64,000 nucleotides of DNA. It comes from Carettochelys insculpta (lineage: Eukaryota; Chordata; Testudines; Carettochelyidae). The translations under genes were made by a program, and so were the position numbers. Location of the stretch: assembly GCF_033958435.1 (NCBI RefSeq), contig NC_134138.1, positions 10,428,001-10,492,000 on the forward strand. The letters are read 5' to 3'. The notes beneath the pieces are model-generated. The model saw only the letters and a list, made by a program, of their open reading frames with translations, had not been told where the DNA came from and made no database searches. This document shows positions 32,601 to 43,991 of the stretch, piece after piece (the first letter of the stretch is position 1; the number at the start of each line of letters is the position of its first letter).

Positions 32601-33310
32601 AGCTGCGTCTACACGTGCACGCTACTTCGAAGTAGCGGCAGTAACTTCGAAATAGCGCCAGTCACGTCTACACGTGTTGGGCGCTATTTCGAAGTTGAAA
32701 TCGACGTTAGGCGGCGAGACGTCGAAGTCGCTAACCCCATGAGGGGATGGGAATAGCGCCCTACTTCGACGTTCAACATCGAAGTAGGGACGTGTAGACG
32801 ATCCGCTTCCCGCAACATCGAAATAGCGGGGTCCTCCATGGCGGCCATCAGCTGGGGGGTTGAGAGATACTCTCTCTCCAGCCCTTGCGGGGCTCTGTGG
32901 TCACCGTGGGCAGCAGCCCTTAGCCCAGGGCTTCTGGCTGCTGCTGCTGCAGCTGGGGGTCCGTGCTGCATATACAGAGTCTGCAACTAGTTGTTGGCTC
33001 TGTGTATCTTGCACTGTTTAATGAAAGTGTGTCTGGGAGGGGCCCTTTAAGGGAGCGACTTGCTGTTGAGTCCGCCCCGTGACCCTGTCTGCAGCTGTGC
33101 CTGGCTCCCTTATTTCGATGTGTGCTACTTTGGCGTGTAGACGTTCCCTCGCTGTGCCTATTTCGATGTTGGGCTGAGCAACGTCGAAGTTGAACATCGA
33201 CGTTGCCAGCCCTGGAGGACGTGTAGACGTTATTCATCGAAATAGCCTATTTCGATGTCGCAACATCGAAATAAGCTATTTCGAAGTTGGGTGCATGTGT
33301 AGACGTAGCC
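32601..33310 (-). mobile_element. 710-bp GTCTACAC MITE, copy C
   Basis: Begins AGCTGCGTCTACACGTGCAC (first G changed to A) and ends TGTGTAGACGTAGCC. Target duplication TTT at 32598-32600 and 33311-33313. I count about eleven differences to copy A, so roughly 98.5 percent identity. Confidence 0.92.
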
Positions 33311-34831
33311 TTTATGTGCTGGTAGGCCCTGTTACTTATCAGCACTCTGTCCCTTGCTGCATTCCTGTGAGCAGAATCTACCTAGCTCACAGTTTTTGCT
33401 TTAACCCTCTGTTGTTCGGGCTTGAGGTACTTTTAGCTTTTACTGTTCAGGCCTTTAGCTTCGCTGTATGTTAACAAAGCATTGGCTATTATGCAAGCCT
33501 TATGCTTTTAGGATTCACAGCAGGGCCTCTCATTGCTACCCTGGGAAGCTACAGAAGTACCGACACAAGAAGGATGCTTCAGGTCTCTGTCAGAGGAGAA
33601 TATGACGAGTGTTCCCTGTAAGCTAAGCACTTGGGTGGCTGCCCAAGAGCCACTTAGGTGCCTCCAGCTTTTTAGCAGAATGCCCACAGTACCCAAGGGG
33701 AGCAGAGCAGCACGTGTTTCTTTTGGTGGTGCACATCCACGCATGCCTTGGTACACATAACAAAATTTATTCTGCCCCGGATGGAAAAACAATTAGGGGA
33801 AACCCTGAATATGACCAGTTGTGAACAGGTTACACATGCCATTCAGGTTTGAATTCCTTTGTAATTACTGTTCATTTCTGATCTACTAATAGGCTGGTAC
33901 ACCTTGTCTTACAATGAGGGCCTGAGCCATAAGCTCACATTATCATAGGCCTGGTGTGTATTTTGAGGCCTAGATAACCGCAGTCAGGACTTTGTTAATA
34001 TAAAGCAAAGTGAAGCCTTGAGAGGCAGAACCTGCTGACAGCGTATGGCGTGGACAAGATTGATATTACAGAAACACGCCCGATTGGTACCAGCCATAGA
34101 CTGGAACGTACATTCCAGCGGGATTGTAACAGAACACATTATGAAGGAATATATTGGTGTCAACACACTCCCCACCAACAGACATCCCAACTCAGGTTCA
34201 GGATAGGGTCTACGACAGCATGCTGGATAGTGAGTAAACCTCCACACCTGAAATAAGGGGTGGTAACTAAGCGAAAGGAGGTGGTAACCTGCTATATCAG
34301 GACTGATGTGTATCTTTGTTGTACCTGTGTATGAAAGTGTACCCCAAAGAGTTGTCTTTCTCCCGCTGGGAGATTCTGAGCCTTCCTGTAGCCATCCGAG
34401 CTCGGGCAGCTGTTACTGTACTTCACTTACAATAAACCTGGCCTGGTGCCTTCGATCCTTATTTGCTCTGGTGGTCTTTGGGGTGGGGAGGCTTTCACCA
34501 TCTGCTGTGCCAGCTGCTTGCACGAGCCACCACCACACACAGAGGGACCACACATGTAGCCAGGTGATGCTTCTCATGTAGCAGACTGGTGGCCTCTGGC
34601 TACTATATACCACATGAGTCTCTTTCTCTCTCTGTCCTGCGAAGAGGCTTAGCTGTTCCTCAGATTCAGTTCTATGGATGTGGGAAGCACATCTATGTGC
34701 CAGTACAGTGCCTAGCCCTAATGGGCCCCCAATATAGACTAGGGTTTTTTTGGCTCTGTTGCGGTAGAAACACCAAGTGGTCGATGGAATAAGAAAAAAA
34801 GCTTCCCATTCAGCTGCGCCTATTGACATAG
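33311..34831. other. Unassigned; possible LTR-like segment 34200-34520
   Basis: Most of this stretch is unrecognised. Around 34290 there is a TATA-like CTGCTATATCAGGACTG, and at 34430 AATAAACCTGGCCTGGTGCC, an arrangement of promoter and polyadenylation signals as in a long terminal repeat. I could not find a TG...CA boundary, a flanking duplication or internal genes, so the LTR idea is weak. Confidence 0.3.
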
Positions 34832-35510
34832 TAGTAGGCACCCTTCAGTCTGCATAGACTGTGGATCGCGCCCTTTATAGTTTCAATTGAGGGCTTCATT
34901 TACAGCATCTACTGTGACTGTAAAGACCCACACGAGAGTGACAGGCCTTGCTACATCTCTTGCAGATGTGGTGGGTGTCTGGCAAGTCCGTAGTGTGCTT
35001 TCTGTGCACTCGCTTCTCCTCTGCTAGCTGTCTGATTCTCATCTCACCCTTCTGAAGGCCCTTGTGTAACCCCTGCCTCCATCTGCCGCGGTCATCTGCT
35101 AGTTCTTCCCAGTTGTCCAGCTCGATGTCTACCTCTCTGAGGTCTCTCTTGCAGATACATTTGTAGCGCAACTGGGGGCGTCTGGGAGGTCTTTTGCCAC
35201 AGGCTAGCTCACCATACAGGATGTCTTTTGGCATCCTTCCATCATTCATCCTGTGAACGTGGCCAAGCCAGCGGAGCCGACGCTGCCTGAGGAGGGTGTG
35301 CATGGTTGGGATTCCAGCTTGCTCGAGGACGGCGGTGTTGGTCACGCTGTCCTTCCATGATATTCCAAGGATGCGCCTGAGGCAGCGCAAGTGGAAGATG
35401 TTCAGCCTCTTTTCCTGGCGGGCATACAGGGTCCAAGTCTTGCTGCCATAAAGGAGGGTGCTGAGGATGCAGGCTCTGTAGACTTGCATTTTGGTGTGAG
35501 TGTACAGGGG
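34832..35510 (-). mobile_element. RTE-like LINE 3' part, second copy
   Basis: The minus strand carries an uninterrupted 197-codon frame (35489 to 34896) with YGSKTWTLYARQEKRLN, LRWLGHVHRMNDGRMPKD and the C-terminal CKRCSKACHSRVGLYSHSR. The 3' UTR ends at about 34832 in GCCTACTACTATG, shared with the copy at 7488-8562. The element is truncated just upstream of the first ATG of this frame, within sequence for KLYTHTK. About 18 of 197 residues differ between the two copies. No promoter or RT core, so it is not functional. Confidence 0.88.
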
Positions 35511-37598
35511 AACCTGGAATTTACTCCACTCTCTATCCTTGCAACTGGTATAATAACTAAACCATGGACCAAGTCAGGTTTCCCCAATTTGTTATTGAAT
35601 GAGCAGCTAACGTGAGAGCTGGGGGTGCTCATCACCTTTGAAAAGCAGAAAACTTCCATTTGTGTGCCTACTTATGGAGTTAGGTAGCTAACTAGACACA
35701 CAGGTCTGCAACTTTTGCCTTAAGTGACTTGCCCAAGGACACAGAGTAAGTCAGTGGCACAACTGTAAATAAAAGTCTGCCACTGAAGTAAAGGAAGCTG
35801 ATAACACCATAAACTTTGGAGGATGATTGGTTTTAAGATTAAGGTACTGCAATAGACTTAACCAGATCTAGGGTCAGGTCTCAGCTCTACCACAGATGAC
35901 CTTAGGGAATTGACTTAGTATCTCCCTGTCCTAGTTCCCCATCAGTCAAGTGGAGTACATTTTCTCTCATGCCTTCTCAGATTGTAAGTTCCTTCGGGCA
36001 AGGACTGTCTCTTACAATGTGTTTGTTGAGGGCACAGTGTAACATATTACTGATTTGGGGCAGGCACTGCTGAGATACAATACACCTATCTTCTAATGGC
36101 TGATATTTCTTGTAGCTCTTTGCTAATGAAAGTGCAAGAAAAATGATAAATGAGAAGACAATACTAGGAGACAATAACTTGATAGAGACTTGGATGGCTG
36201 GGTAACTAGCCTGATAGCCTCTAACTTAAAAATCATGTGATACACATTTAAAATAAGACCACTCTTAACTCTCCCTGACAAATTCCTGTAATTCAGTGTC
36301 CTGGGGTCATTGCTATGGTTCACAGACTACAAGTCTGACGTGGCATTTTTGTAATGAAAACAGTATTTCATAGCAAACTATAGAATCTAATGCCCTCAAG
36401 GTAATTACCAGCAGTTCCAAGCGGACAGAAATATGTTATCAGTAATAATTTTATGTTTTACCCACAGAGCCTCCAACAAAACAGTGGCCTGCCTGGATAA
36501 TGGCCGGAGCATTTATATGTTACTTTTCTCTGCAAAAGAATGTCAGTAGGATGTGTCTTAAGTAGAAGGTTGTCCTACTTCTGCTTTGGTAGCCTTAATA
36601 GTGTCGAGCAAATGCCTGATTTTTTTGTTTGGTGGCAATTCTCAAAAAAAAAAAAAAAAGAAAGAAAAGAAAAAGGAAAAACAGCAAAATTTCAGGCTGC
36701 ATGGAAGCTATGTCAGAGTTTTCAGTGAATCCAAAAAAAAAATCCATTTTGGGTGTGTCCCATGGGAACAACAACAACAACAAAGCCCCAAAAACGAAAC
36801 AAATAAACAAAATGCCCCAAAAACTTCCAAACCAAACCAAAAATGAACAGAACCAAAACCGAAACTGAAACCAAAAAAGCAGTTCTATCACTGTCCCTTC
36901 TTCTGCTCCTCTGGATATTCTGTGACTGATGGAAATCATTTGTGCCAAATTCATAAATCATTTCAGATCAGCCAAAACTGCCTTTTTTCACTGACTAAAC
37001 GATTTGTCCAGGAAATCTCACCTAGCTCTTATCCAAAACTCTGAGTCCTCTCACCCACGCAAATGAGACTGATTCAATGTTCTCTCCTTCTAGCCATGGA
37101 ACATGGTAAACAACACAATATATCAGCCAATCGAACAAACAAAAAAAAAGATTTCAACAGGCCAACCAGAAATGCTTACAAGCTGAAAACTCTTGTACTG
37201 TTTTTTCTCCTGGTTTAACTTGTTTTAACTGATTTCGATGATACTGACAAATGAAGGCAGCTCCAACGGCAGTATAAATTGCATCTTACTTTCCATTGTG
37301 GCACGGAAAACAAAGGGCGGTAAGGGAGAGAGAAAAAAAAACATAGTGGCTACATTTTAAAAAGCTCTTACCGTGTCTTCAAATTCTTTTTCCATGCATA
37401 AAACCACGAAGAACTTAGGCCCTGATCTATAGATACTAATTGGCAAAGGGGTTTGGTGTTTTAAAGAGATAAAGCTGAATTACTGGACTATAACTCTGAC
37501 TCCAGGGCTGAATATTAGCTGTCCTGGTCCTGTAGGCCCAACAGCTAGCTTAGTGTTAATTTTATTTGGCAGTAGCATAAAAAGCCTATCCTATATTG
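35511..37598. other. No gene; MIR-like and simple repeats
   Basis: At 35715-35780 (AAGTGACTTGCCCAAGGACA) and about 35870-35960 (TCTCAGCTCTACCACAGATG, then TAGTTCCCCATC) there are MIR-type SINE remnants on opposite strands. At 36640-36690 an A/AAAG-rich tract and at 36766-36880 an AAC/ACCAAAA-rich tract occur; long Lys- or Phe-rich frames there are artefacts. No host exon supported. Confidence 0.5.
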
Positions 37599-37790
37599 CA
37601 GGGTTCAGCAACCAAAATAGCAATAAGAGCCATTTTTTTTAATCCAGTAAAAAACTCAGTAATTCAAGAGCTGCAATGCATGTGAATATGAGATGGTCCT
37701 TAATAAGTAACATCAAACCATGCTTTTTGTAACCCCAATTTTAAGAACAGCGCACACAGTGATTTGTAATGTGATGCATGTGTAGCCCAA
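37599..37790 (-). mobile_element. hAT-like element end
   Basis: Begins CAGGGTTCAGCAACCAAAAT, a hAT-type end, and matches the reverse complement of about 75-278, including TAATAAGTAACATCAAACCA and the part with ATTTGTAATGTGATGCATG. The far end is not resolved; sequence to about 38000, with AATAAAGCCTGTTCTTGG, may or may not belong to it. Confidence 0.6.
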
Positions 37791-38941
37791 GGACCAGCGC
37801 ATTTCAGCCCCAGCCTGGGAACTACAAGTTGTGCACTACAAACTGCAGCATGCTGGGAGGACTCCCCAGTTCCTGCCAGGATGTGCACCCTACCTCTAGT
37901 AGGGTCTCAGCAGAGACAGAGCTGAAGCAGCGTGCAGGCTGCAGGCAGAGAAGCAGGGCTGCTGAATTGTGATCCTGTTTTGTGTTTTTCTACAGAATAA
38001 AGCCTGTTCTTGGTGGTTTGTCTGAGTGGGTCTGGTCTGAGGTCCACACACACATAAACATGCAACACAGAGCACACCAAGGAGCCTAAGGCCTAGCCTC
38101 CCAAGTTATACAACAAATCGCAAGGCTTCCCCTATGCTGATTAACCTCACACTGGGCTAGTGGACAGGAGGAGTTACACATGGTTACTGCAGGACATTCA
38201 CAAACTTTTTACGTATTCTTTCAAGGCTGCATTTTTTGTTGTTGGTGATTTTTTTATTGCAGATGGGACGTAACAGGAGCCCAGCTGAACTCGATATAAA
38301 TGAAAAGATTTGGGCTGATTCAGTTTGAAATTCTCTGTTTTCATCTTCGATTTACCTTCGTTTGAAGCCATTTCAAGCCACTTTAGTTATGCCAATTTTA
38401 TTTCACATTTTCTTTCAGGTTTCTTTCTTCAAACGCGTGGTGCCCTTCACAGCAGGAATGCCGCAAGCTTCCTTTTCTTGTTCAAAATCAAGACTGCATT
38501 AGCAACACGATCAAAACACAGATACAGTATCCTATCCCACAATGCACTGTACATATTTATGTGAGAGTTATCCATTTCAAGATCCCATGTCATTTACTAT
38601 TTAGATAGGAGTCATTCATTGTTGTGCTTTTAGACATTCACCATTTATCGAAAATAACCAGAAAGTTTTTCTTCTTTTTTCTAGACTTTGCAATTATGGT
38701 GTTGGGAGCCACGAAGAAGTACTTAAAGAACCTCAGGTTGCAGAGCTGTGTTATAAAGCGCTGGCTTTAAGAAAATTAGCATAAATGAACTATAGGTCTG
38801 TGACCCTCAGCATAGATAAAATGGCCCAACGGTTACCTATGAGTTTGGGGAATGGAGAATAGCTTTCTTAAGAGAGGAGTTGGTACCTAATAAGAGGGGG
38901 CAACCACAGAAATATTGAACTGATACTGGCCTTGGATATAT
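37791..38941. other. No gene recognised
   Basis: No supported exon or transposon. It contains AATAAAGCC at about 37997, of unknown significance. Confidence 0.45.
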
Positions 38942-39401
38942 TATAGAATCCTAGGGCTGGAAGAGACTTCAGGAGGCCAACAAGTCCAGCCCCCTGCCCG
39001 AAGCAGGACCAACCCAAACTAACCCTTTGTCAAGTGGGTTGACATCCCAAAGCAAACATGATTCTGGGATGCATTAGCAGGTGTGTTGTGAACAAGACAC
39101 GAGAAATCATTCTACCGCTCTACTCTGCGCTGGTTAGACCTCAGCTGGAATATTGTGTCCAGTTCTGGGCACCCCAATTCAAGAAAGATGTGGAGAAATT
39201 AGAGAAGGTCCAGAGAAGAGCAACTAGAATGATAAAAGGTCTGGAGAACATGACTTATGAAGAAAGGCTGAAAGAATTGGGCTTGTTTAGCTTGGAAAAG
39301 AGAAGATTGAGGGGGGACATGATAGCGGTTTTCAGATATCTTAAAGGGTGTCATGAGGAGGAGGGAGAAAACTTGTTCTTCTTGGCCTCTGAGGAGAGAA
39401 C

Positions 39402-40083
39402 GGCTACGTCTACACGTGAACGCTACATCGAAATAGGCTATTTCGATGAGTAATGTCTACACGTCCTCCAGGGCTGGCAACGTCGATGTTCAACTTTGAC
39501 GTTGCGCAGCACCACATCGAAATAGGCGCTGCGAGGGAACGTCTACACGCCAAAGTTGCACACATCGAAATAAGGGTGCCAGGCACAGCTACAGACAGGA
39601 TCACAGGGCGGACTCAACAGCAAGCAGCTCCCTTAAAGGGCCCCTCCCAGACACAGTTGCACTAAACAACACAAGATCCACAGAGCCTACAACTGGTTGC
39701 AGACCCTGTGCCTGCAGCATGGATCCCCAGCTGCCACAGCAGCAGCCAGAAGCCCTGGGCTAAGGGCTGCTGCCCACGGTGACCATAGAGCCCCGCAGGG
39801 GCTGGAGAGAGAGCGTCTCTCAACCCCTCAGCTGATGGCCGCCATGGTGGACCCCGCAATTTCGAAGTTGCGGGATGCGCAATGACTACACGGTCCCTAC
39901 TTCGACGTTGAACGTCAAAGTAGGGCGCTATTCCTATCCCCTCATGGGGTTAGTGACTTCGACGTCTCGCTGCCTAACGTCGAAGTTAACTTCGAAATAG
40001 CGCCCGACGCGTGTAGCCGTGACGGGCACTATTTCGAAGTTAGTGCTGCTACTTCGAAGTAGCGTGCACGTGTAGACACGGCT
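39402..40083 (+). mobile_element. 682-bp GTCTACAC MITE, copy F
   Basis: Begins GGCTACGTCTACACGTGAAC and ends CACGTGTAGACACGGCT. Duplication AAC at 39399-39401 and 40084-40086. It is related to the 710-bp copies but shares with copy E (61291) variants such as ACAGTTGCACTAAACAAC and GCGCCCGACGCGTGTAG, so E and F form a second subfamily. A block near the left end is shorter than in the others. Confidence 0.9.
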
Positions 40084-40159
40084 AACAAGAGGCAATGGGC
40101 TTAAGCTGCAGCAAGGGAAGTTTAGGTTGGACATTAGGAAAAAGTTCCCAACTGTCAGG

Positions 40160-40535
40160 GGCCGTGTCTACACGTGCCCCAAACTTCGAAATGGCCATGC
40201 AAATGGCCATTTTGAAGTTTACTAATGAAGCGCTGAAATGCATATTCAGCGCTTCATTAGCATGCGGGCGGCAGCCGCGCTTCGAAATTGACGCTCCTTG
40301 ATGCCGCGCGGCATGGGCTCATGGGAATAAGGGGACTTCGAAGTAGGTGGCGTCCTTTCGAAAAGGAGCCCCGTCTGGACGCGCCGCGCGGCGGCAAAGA
40401 GCATCAATTTCGAAGCGCGGCTGCCGCCCACATGCTAATGAAGCGCTGAATATGCATTTCAGCGCTTCATTAGTAAACTTCGAAATGGCCATTTGCATGG
40501 CCATTTCGAAGTTTGGGGCACGTGTAGACGTAGCC
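40160..40535. mobile_element. 376-bp palindromic MITE
   Basis: Ends GGCCGTGTCTACACGTGCCC and the complement of GGCTACGTCTACACGTGCCC. Duplication AGG at 40157-40159 and 40536-40538. The interior matches the 436-bp palindromes at 1548 and 15390 but lacks part of the left arm around 40300-40320. It lies 76 bp downstream of copy F within the same CR1. Confidence 0.9.
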
Positions 40536-41082
40536 AGGGTGGTCAAGTACTGGAATAAGTTGCCAAGGGAGGTTGTGGAATCTCCCTCGCTGGAGATATT
40601 TAAGAACAGATTAGATAGATGTCTATCAGGGATGGTGTAGATAGTGGTCGGTCCTGCTGTCGGGGCAGGGGACTGGACTCGATGGCCTCTCGAGGCCCCT
40701 TCCGGTCCTAGTGTTCTATGATTCTATGATTCTATGATTCTAAGTGGGGATTTAAAAATCTCTATGGATGGAGATTCCAACACCTCTCTAGGTAACACAC
40801 TCCATTGCTTCACCGCTCTCCTCATGAAATGTTTTTTTTCTAATATCCAACCTGGATCTCCCCCACTGTAACTTGACACCATTTCTCCTTGTTCTGCCAT
40901 CCGTCCCTACTGAGAACAGCCTCTCTTTAAAACCCTCGCTTCAGGAAGTTGAAGGCTGCTATCAAATCACCCCTCACTTTTCTCTTCTGCAAACTAAACA
41001 AGGCCAAATCCCTCAGCTTCTCCCCATAGGTCATGTGCTCCAGACTCCTAATAATTTTGGCTGCCCTCCAGAAATATTAGAT

Positions 41083-42119
41083 GAAAGTGATTAGCAGATG
41101 TATAACCACTGGCAGTAGTTGACATACATGGTAATGAGTTAAAGGTATTAATATGTTAGCCCACAGAATAAAGGCACACCAGTATTATGAGGATGAAGAA
41201 GTTAGATATGGTCATGGGAGACTGGACACCTGAATGAATACTCATGATAGTCCACAAACCCTGTTATAGGCCAGCCCACTATATAAGCATGGTATAAGCT
41301 TCCATCTTTGACCCTTTAGCTCTTTATTGTCTACCTGTCACTGGTCTTTAAGCATGGGAGTCTGGACTATGACTCATTTGGCAAGCCGGGGACAGGACTG
41401 GTTTTTTGTTTCTGACCACCAGATCCCCAGATCACCTGCATCTGACGAAGTGGGTCTTTGCCCATGAAAGCGGATGCTCATACATTTCTGTTAGTCTATA
41501 AGGTGCCACAGGACCCTTTGCTGCTTTTGCAGATCCAGACTAACATGGCTACCCCTCTGACACCAGATCTCCAAGGAAGCATGTAAGTATCTGAGCATGT
41601 GCCCAGAATGATAGTAAAGCTATCTCCAATACTGTACTGCTGCTCTTTATCTATATGTTTGCAGCTTTCTTGCCTTTACTGATTGTGTTAATAAAACTGG
41701 CTAAGGTTTTGTTTTGCCCTAAGTGTGAGTTTCTTTGCCATACAGCCAGAACAAAGGATCTATAAGATATTGAACTTAGTTTTGATTTTGTTCTGTCTGA
41801 TTCTGGGACTAGAATTCTATTATCTCCCAACTCATTAAATTGTTAGGCAACCAATAAAAAAAATTACAGGCTCTTGCCACTGCAGGCCAGCATGCTTTTT
41901 TTTTTTTTTTTTGATTGGTGCAACATTCCAGATTTGTAAGTAAAGAAGGAATCATTTCCCTGGTAATTCATTTTTTTTTAAAATAGTGCATGTATGAGAT
42001 GTTCGGAAGTGGGCATGCCAATGGTAGAGCCAGGGGAGTTCGATTGGGGGCAGAGTTTAGGAGAGGTAGTCAAAGGTGCATGTGATAATTTGTTACATGA
42101 ATAGCCCTCCACATAGGCA
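41083..42119. other. No gene; PLE tail and poly-T inside
   Basis: Apart from the PLE fragment at 41440-41572 and a T-run of about 21 at 41897-41912, nothing is recognised. Confidence 0.45.
41440..41572 (+). mobile_element. Penelope-like 3' end, single copy
   Basis: Runs from GCATCTGACGAAGTGGGTCT through TGCCCATGAAAGCGGATGCT and TATAAGGTGCCACAGGACCC to CTAACATGGCTACCCCTCTG. This is the canonical single-orientation form of the fragments seen as inverted pairs elsewhere in the window. Confidence 0.8.
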
Positions 42120-42830
42120 GTGTGTGTGAGACAAAAGGTCTTCAAAACCCAGGACATCTATGTAAAGACAAAGCTCCTTGTATACTGCACAGTGGTTATT
42201 CCATCATGACAGTATGCATGTGAAACCTGGACAATATACAACTTTCATTTGAGGCCACTTGAACAACATCATCAACGCTGCCTCCGGAGACTCCTAAATA
42301 TATGCTTGGAGGATGGGTGCACAAACACTAGTGCCCTGGAAGAGTCAAACGTGACCAGCATTGAAGCCATTATCATTCACCAACACTTTTGTTGGACTGC
42401 TCATGTGGTCTGGATGGCTGATCAGCACCTCCCAAAATAGATTCTGTTTTCCAGACTGGAGGAAGGATAGAGGAGTGTTGGGGGCCAGCAGAAGTGATAT
42501 AAGGACGTTCTGAAGGCACACATGAAAAAGTGCAGCATTGGCATTGATACTTGGGAGGACCTTACCCAGGACCATCCCTAGTGGAGAGCAGTAATTCATG
42601 AGGGGGTGGCAAAATTTGAGAGGCTCTACCACAGTACAGATAAGGAGAGGCAGAGAAGAAGAAAAGAGTGGCAAGAACTGCCCCATGGCCCTCCAACAAC
42701 TACCAGCACCTGCTCTTTCTGCGATAAGACCTGTTGCTTCAGAATTGGGCTGGTCAGCCATCAATAGACTCACAAATAAGAGGGGGACAGGAAGACATCC
42801 TACTCACTACCGAGTGACCGCGAAGAGAGA
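42120..42830 (+). mobile_element. RTE-like LINE, C-terminal part
   Basis: The plus strand reads YACETWTIYNFHLRPLEQHH, then QRCLRRLLNICLEDGCTN, EESNVTSIEAIIIHQHF, and after a stop MKKCSIGIDTWEDL and the Cys-rich STCSFCDKTCCFRIGL. These are the standard landmarks after the RT domain in RTE-type LINEs (CETW, RCLRRIL, VTSIEA). Several stops. Shorter pieces of the same family are at 27361 and 30343. Confidence 0.8.
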
Positions 42831-42921
42831 AGAGAGAGAGTGTGTGTGAGAAAACTGGCTTTAGTCCCTCGCCAGTGATTCATTGTGTGATTATAGGCAA
42901 GTCCCAGTTGCTCAGCAGTGT

Positions 42922-43060
42922 GCTCTACTGGAAAGTGCACAGGACTAGGGAACTTGGACTCTAGTCCCAGCTCTGCTGCTGGGTGCTCCTGGCAAATCAG
43001 TTCTTCTCTCCATGCTTTGGTTTCCCCATCTGTAAAATGGAGATAGTGACACTGACTACT
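42922..43060 (+). mobile_element. MIR-type SINE remnant
   Basis: Contains CTCTAGTCCCAGCTCTGCTG and GCTTTGGTTTCCCCATCTGT followed by AAAATGGAGATA, the core and tail typical of MIR elements, which are shared by amniotes. Old and slightly rearranged. Confidence 0.7.
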
Positions 43061-43991
43061 GAAGTAAAATAAAGGAAAGGGCCAGATGGATGTTGTCATT
43101 ATTTCTGGCTCTCCTAATACTCTCGCTCTTCCTTCTTCCATTCACCTCTTCTCCCTGCTCCCTTTTCTGCTTCTCTTTGCTTCGTTTCTTGGACAAGGGG
43201 CTGTGGGAAAGTCAAGAGAATAAAGCCAAGCCAAAGAGGTGAATCCAAAACACCTCCTTCTAACCCTTGTTTCAGGGCTGTGAAGCACTGCAGGCCAGTC
43301 CAAGGCTTCTAGTGTCATTGCCAACATTAGATTCACTGGCAGGGGTATGGCTATAGTCCTCTGTGAGTTGGAAGGCAGCTAATGAACACAGTACTGTATC
43401 ATACAGTACAAACCTGGTTTTCAACTCCTTATTTGCCTAGGCAGGTGCTGGGAGGCTGCTGGGTAATTTGGACCCATTGTAAATGACGGGAGGGGAGAAC
43501 TTAAAGTATTGTTGCTGTTTCATTACTGTTATTCTGTTCTATCTTTATTTCTCCTCCTTTGTTCCTGGGCTGCAATAAAGTTTCAACTTGGGTATTGCTA
43601 CTTTGGGGACTGTGATAATTATTTTATTCCTGTTGTATCAGGCTGCACAGCAAGTAAATTACCGTGTAATAAATATTATCACAAGAGACAGCACTCCTTT
43701 GTTCCAAGGGCTAAGAGGGGATGCTTTGTGGACGGAGGCACCAGGTTCCAGGAGAAAAATCCCAGGACTCATAATTCTGAGGTGAAAGGAAATAAATTAC
43801 CACAAACAGCAGGTTTCAATCTCAGGCTGGGGTTATGCTATAAGAGTCAGCATACCCAGACCTAGGAACAATGGGATTTCTCAGGGAGTCCGCAGCAGAT
43901 CAGCCCATGAAGTGCAACTGAATATAGGAAGTACTAATGCATAAACAACAAGACACTACCTTTTCTTAGAAAGCCTTTGAGTACCCTAGCT
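43061..43991. other. No gene recognised
   Basis: No supported exon or transposon. Open frames at 43509-43865 lack motifs; the Leu-rich first 20 residues of one are not evidence of a signal peptide without a gene context. Confidence 0.45.

Larger units (their letters stand above)
39039..40741 (+). mobile_element. Younger CR1 with two MITEs inside
   Basis: 5'-truncated CR1 whose 3' end is the diagnostic ATTCTATG repeat (GATTCTATGATTCTATGATT at about 40718-40737). From 39058 the frame is open: [60 protein letters not shown]. It is broken at 39402 by a 682-bp MITE and at 40160 by a 376-bp MITE, then ends with VVKYWNKLPREVVESPSLEI. Once both insertions and one copy of each target triplet are set aside, the CR1 region follows the usual order. 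The reading frame is remarkably intact for a remnant, so this copy is fairly young. Confidence 0.92.
38942..41082 (-). mobile_element. Older CR1, split by a younger CR1
   Basis: The 3' end of a CR1 on the minus strand begins at 38942 (TTATAGAATCCTAGGGCTGG) and runs to 39038. It resumes at 40742 with GATTTAAAAATCTCTATGG and continues through the CR1 3' region to about 41082. The direct repeat AAGTGGG at 39032-39038 and 40742-40748 flanks the inserted CR1. The same region in the copies at 9229 and 58208 is continuous, which supports the split. Confidence 0.85.

Noticed and set aside
31482..33310. Segmental duplication or assembly duplication of the 710-bp copies
   Set aside because: Each copy has its own distinct 3-bp duplication and unrelated flanks, so they are independent insertions.
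36586..36961. Lys-rich and Phe-rich frames
   Set aside because: They come from A-rich simple sequence on one strand and T-rich on the other.
43509..43865. Leu-rich frame as a secreted small protein
   Set aside because: No gene context, no conserved motif; hydrophobic start is easily produced by a T-rich sequence.
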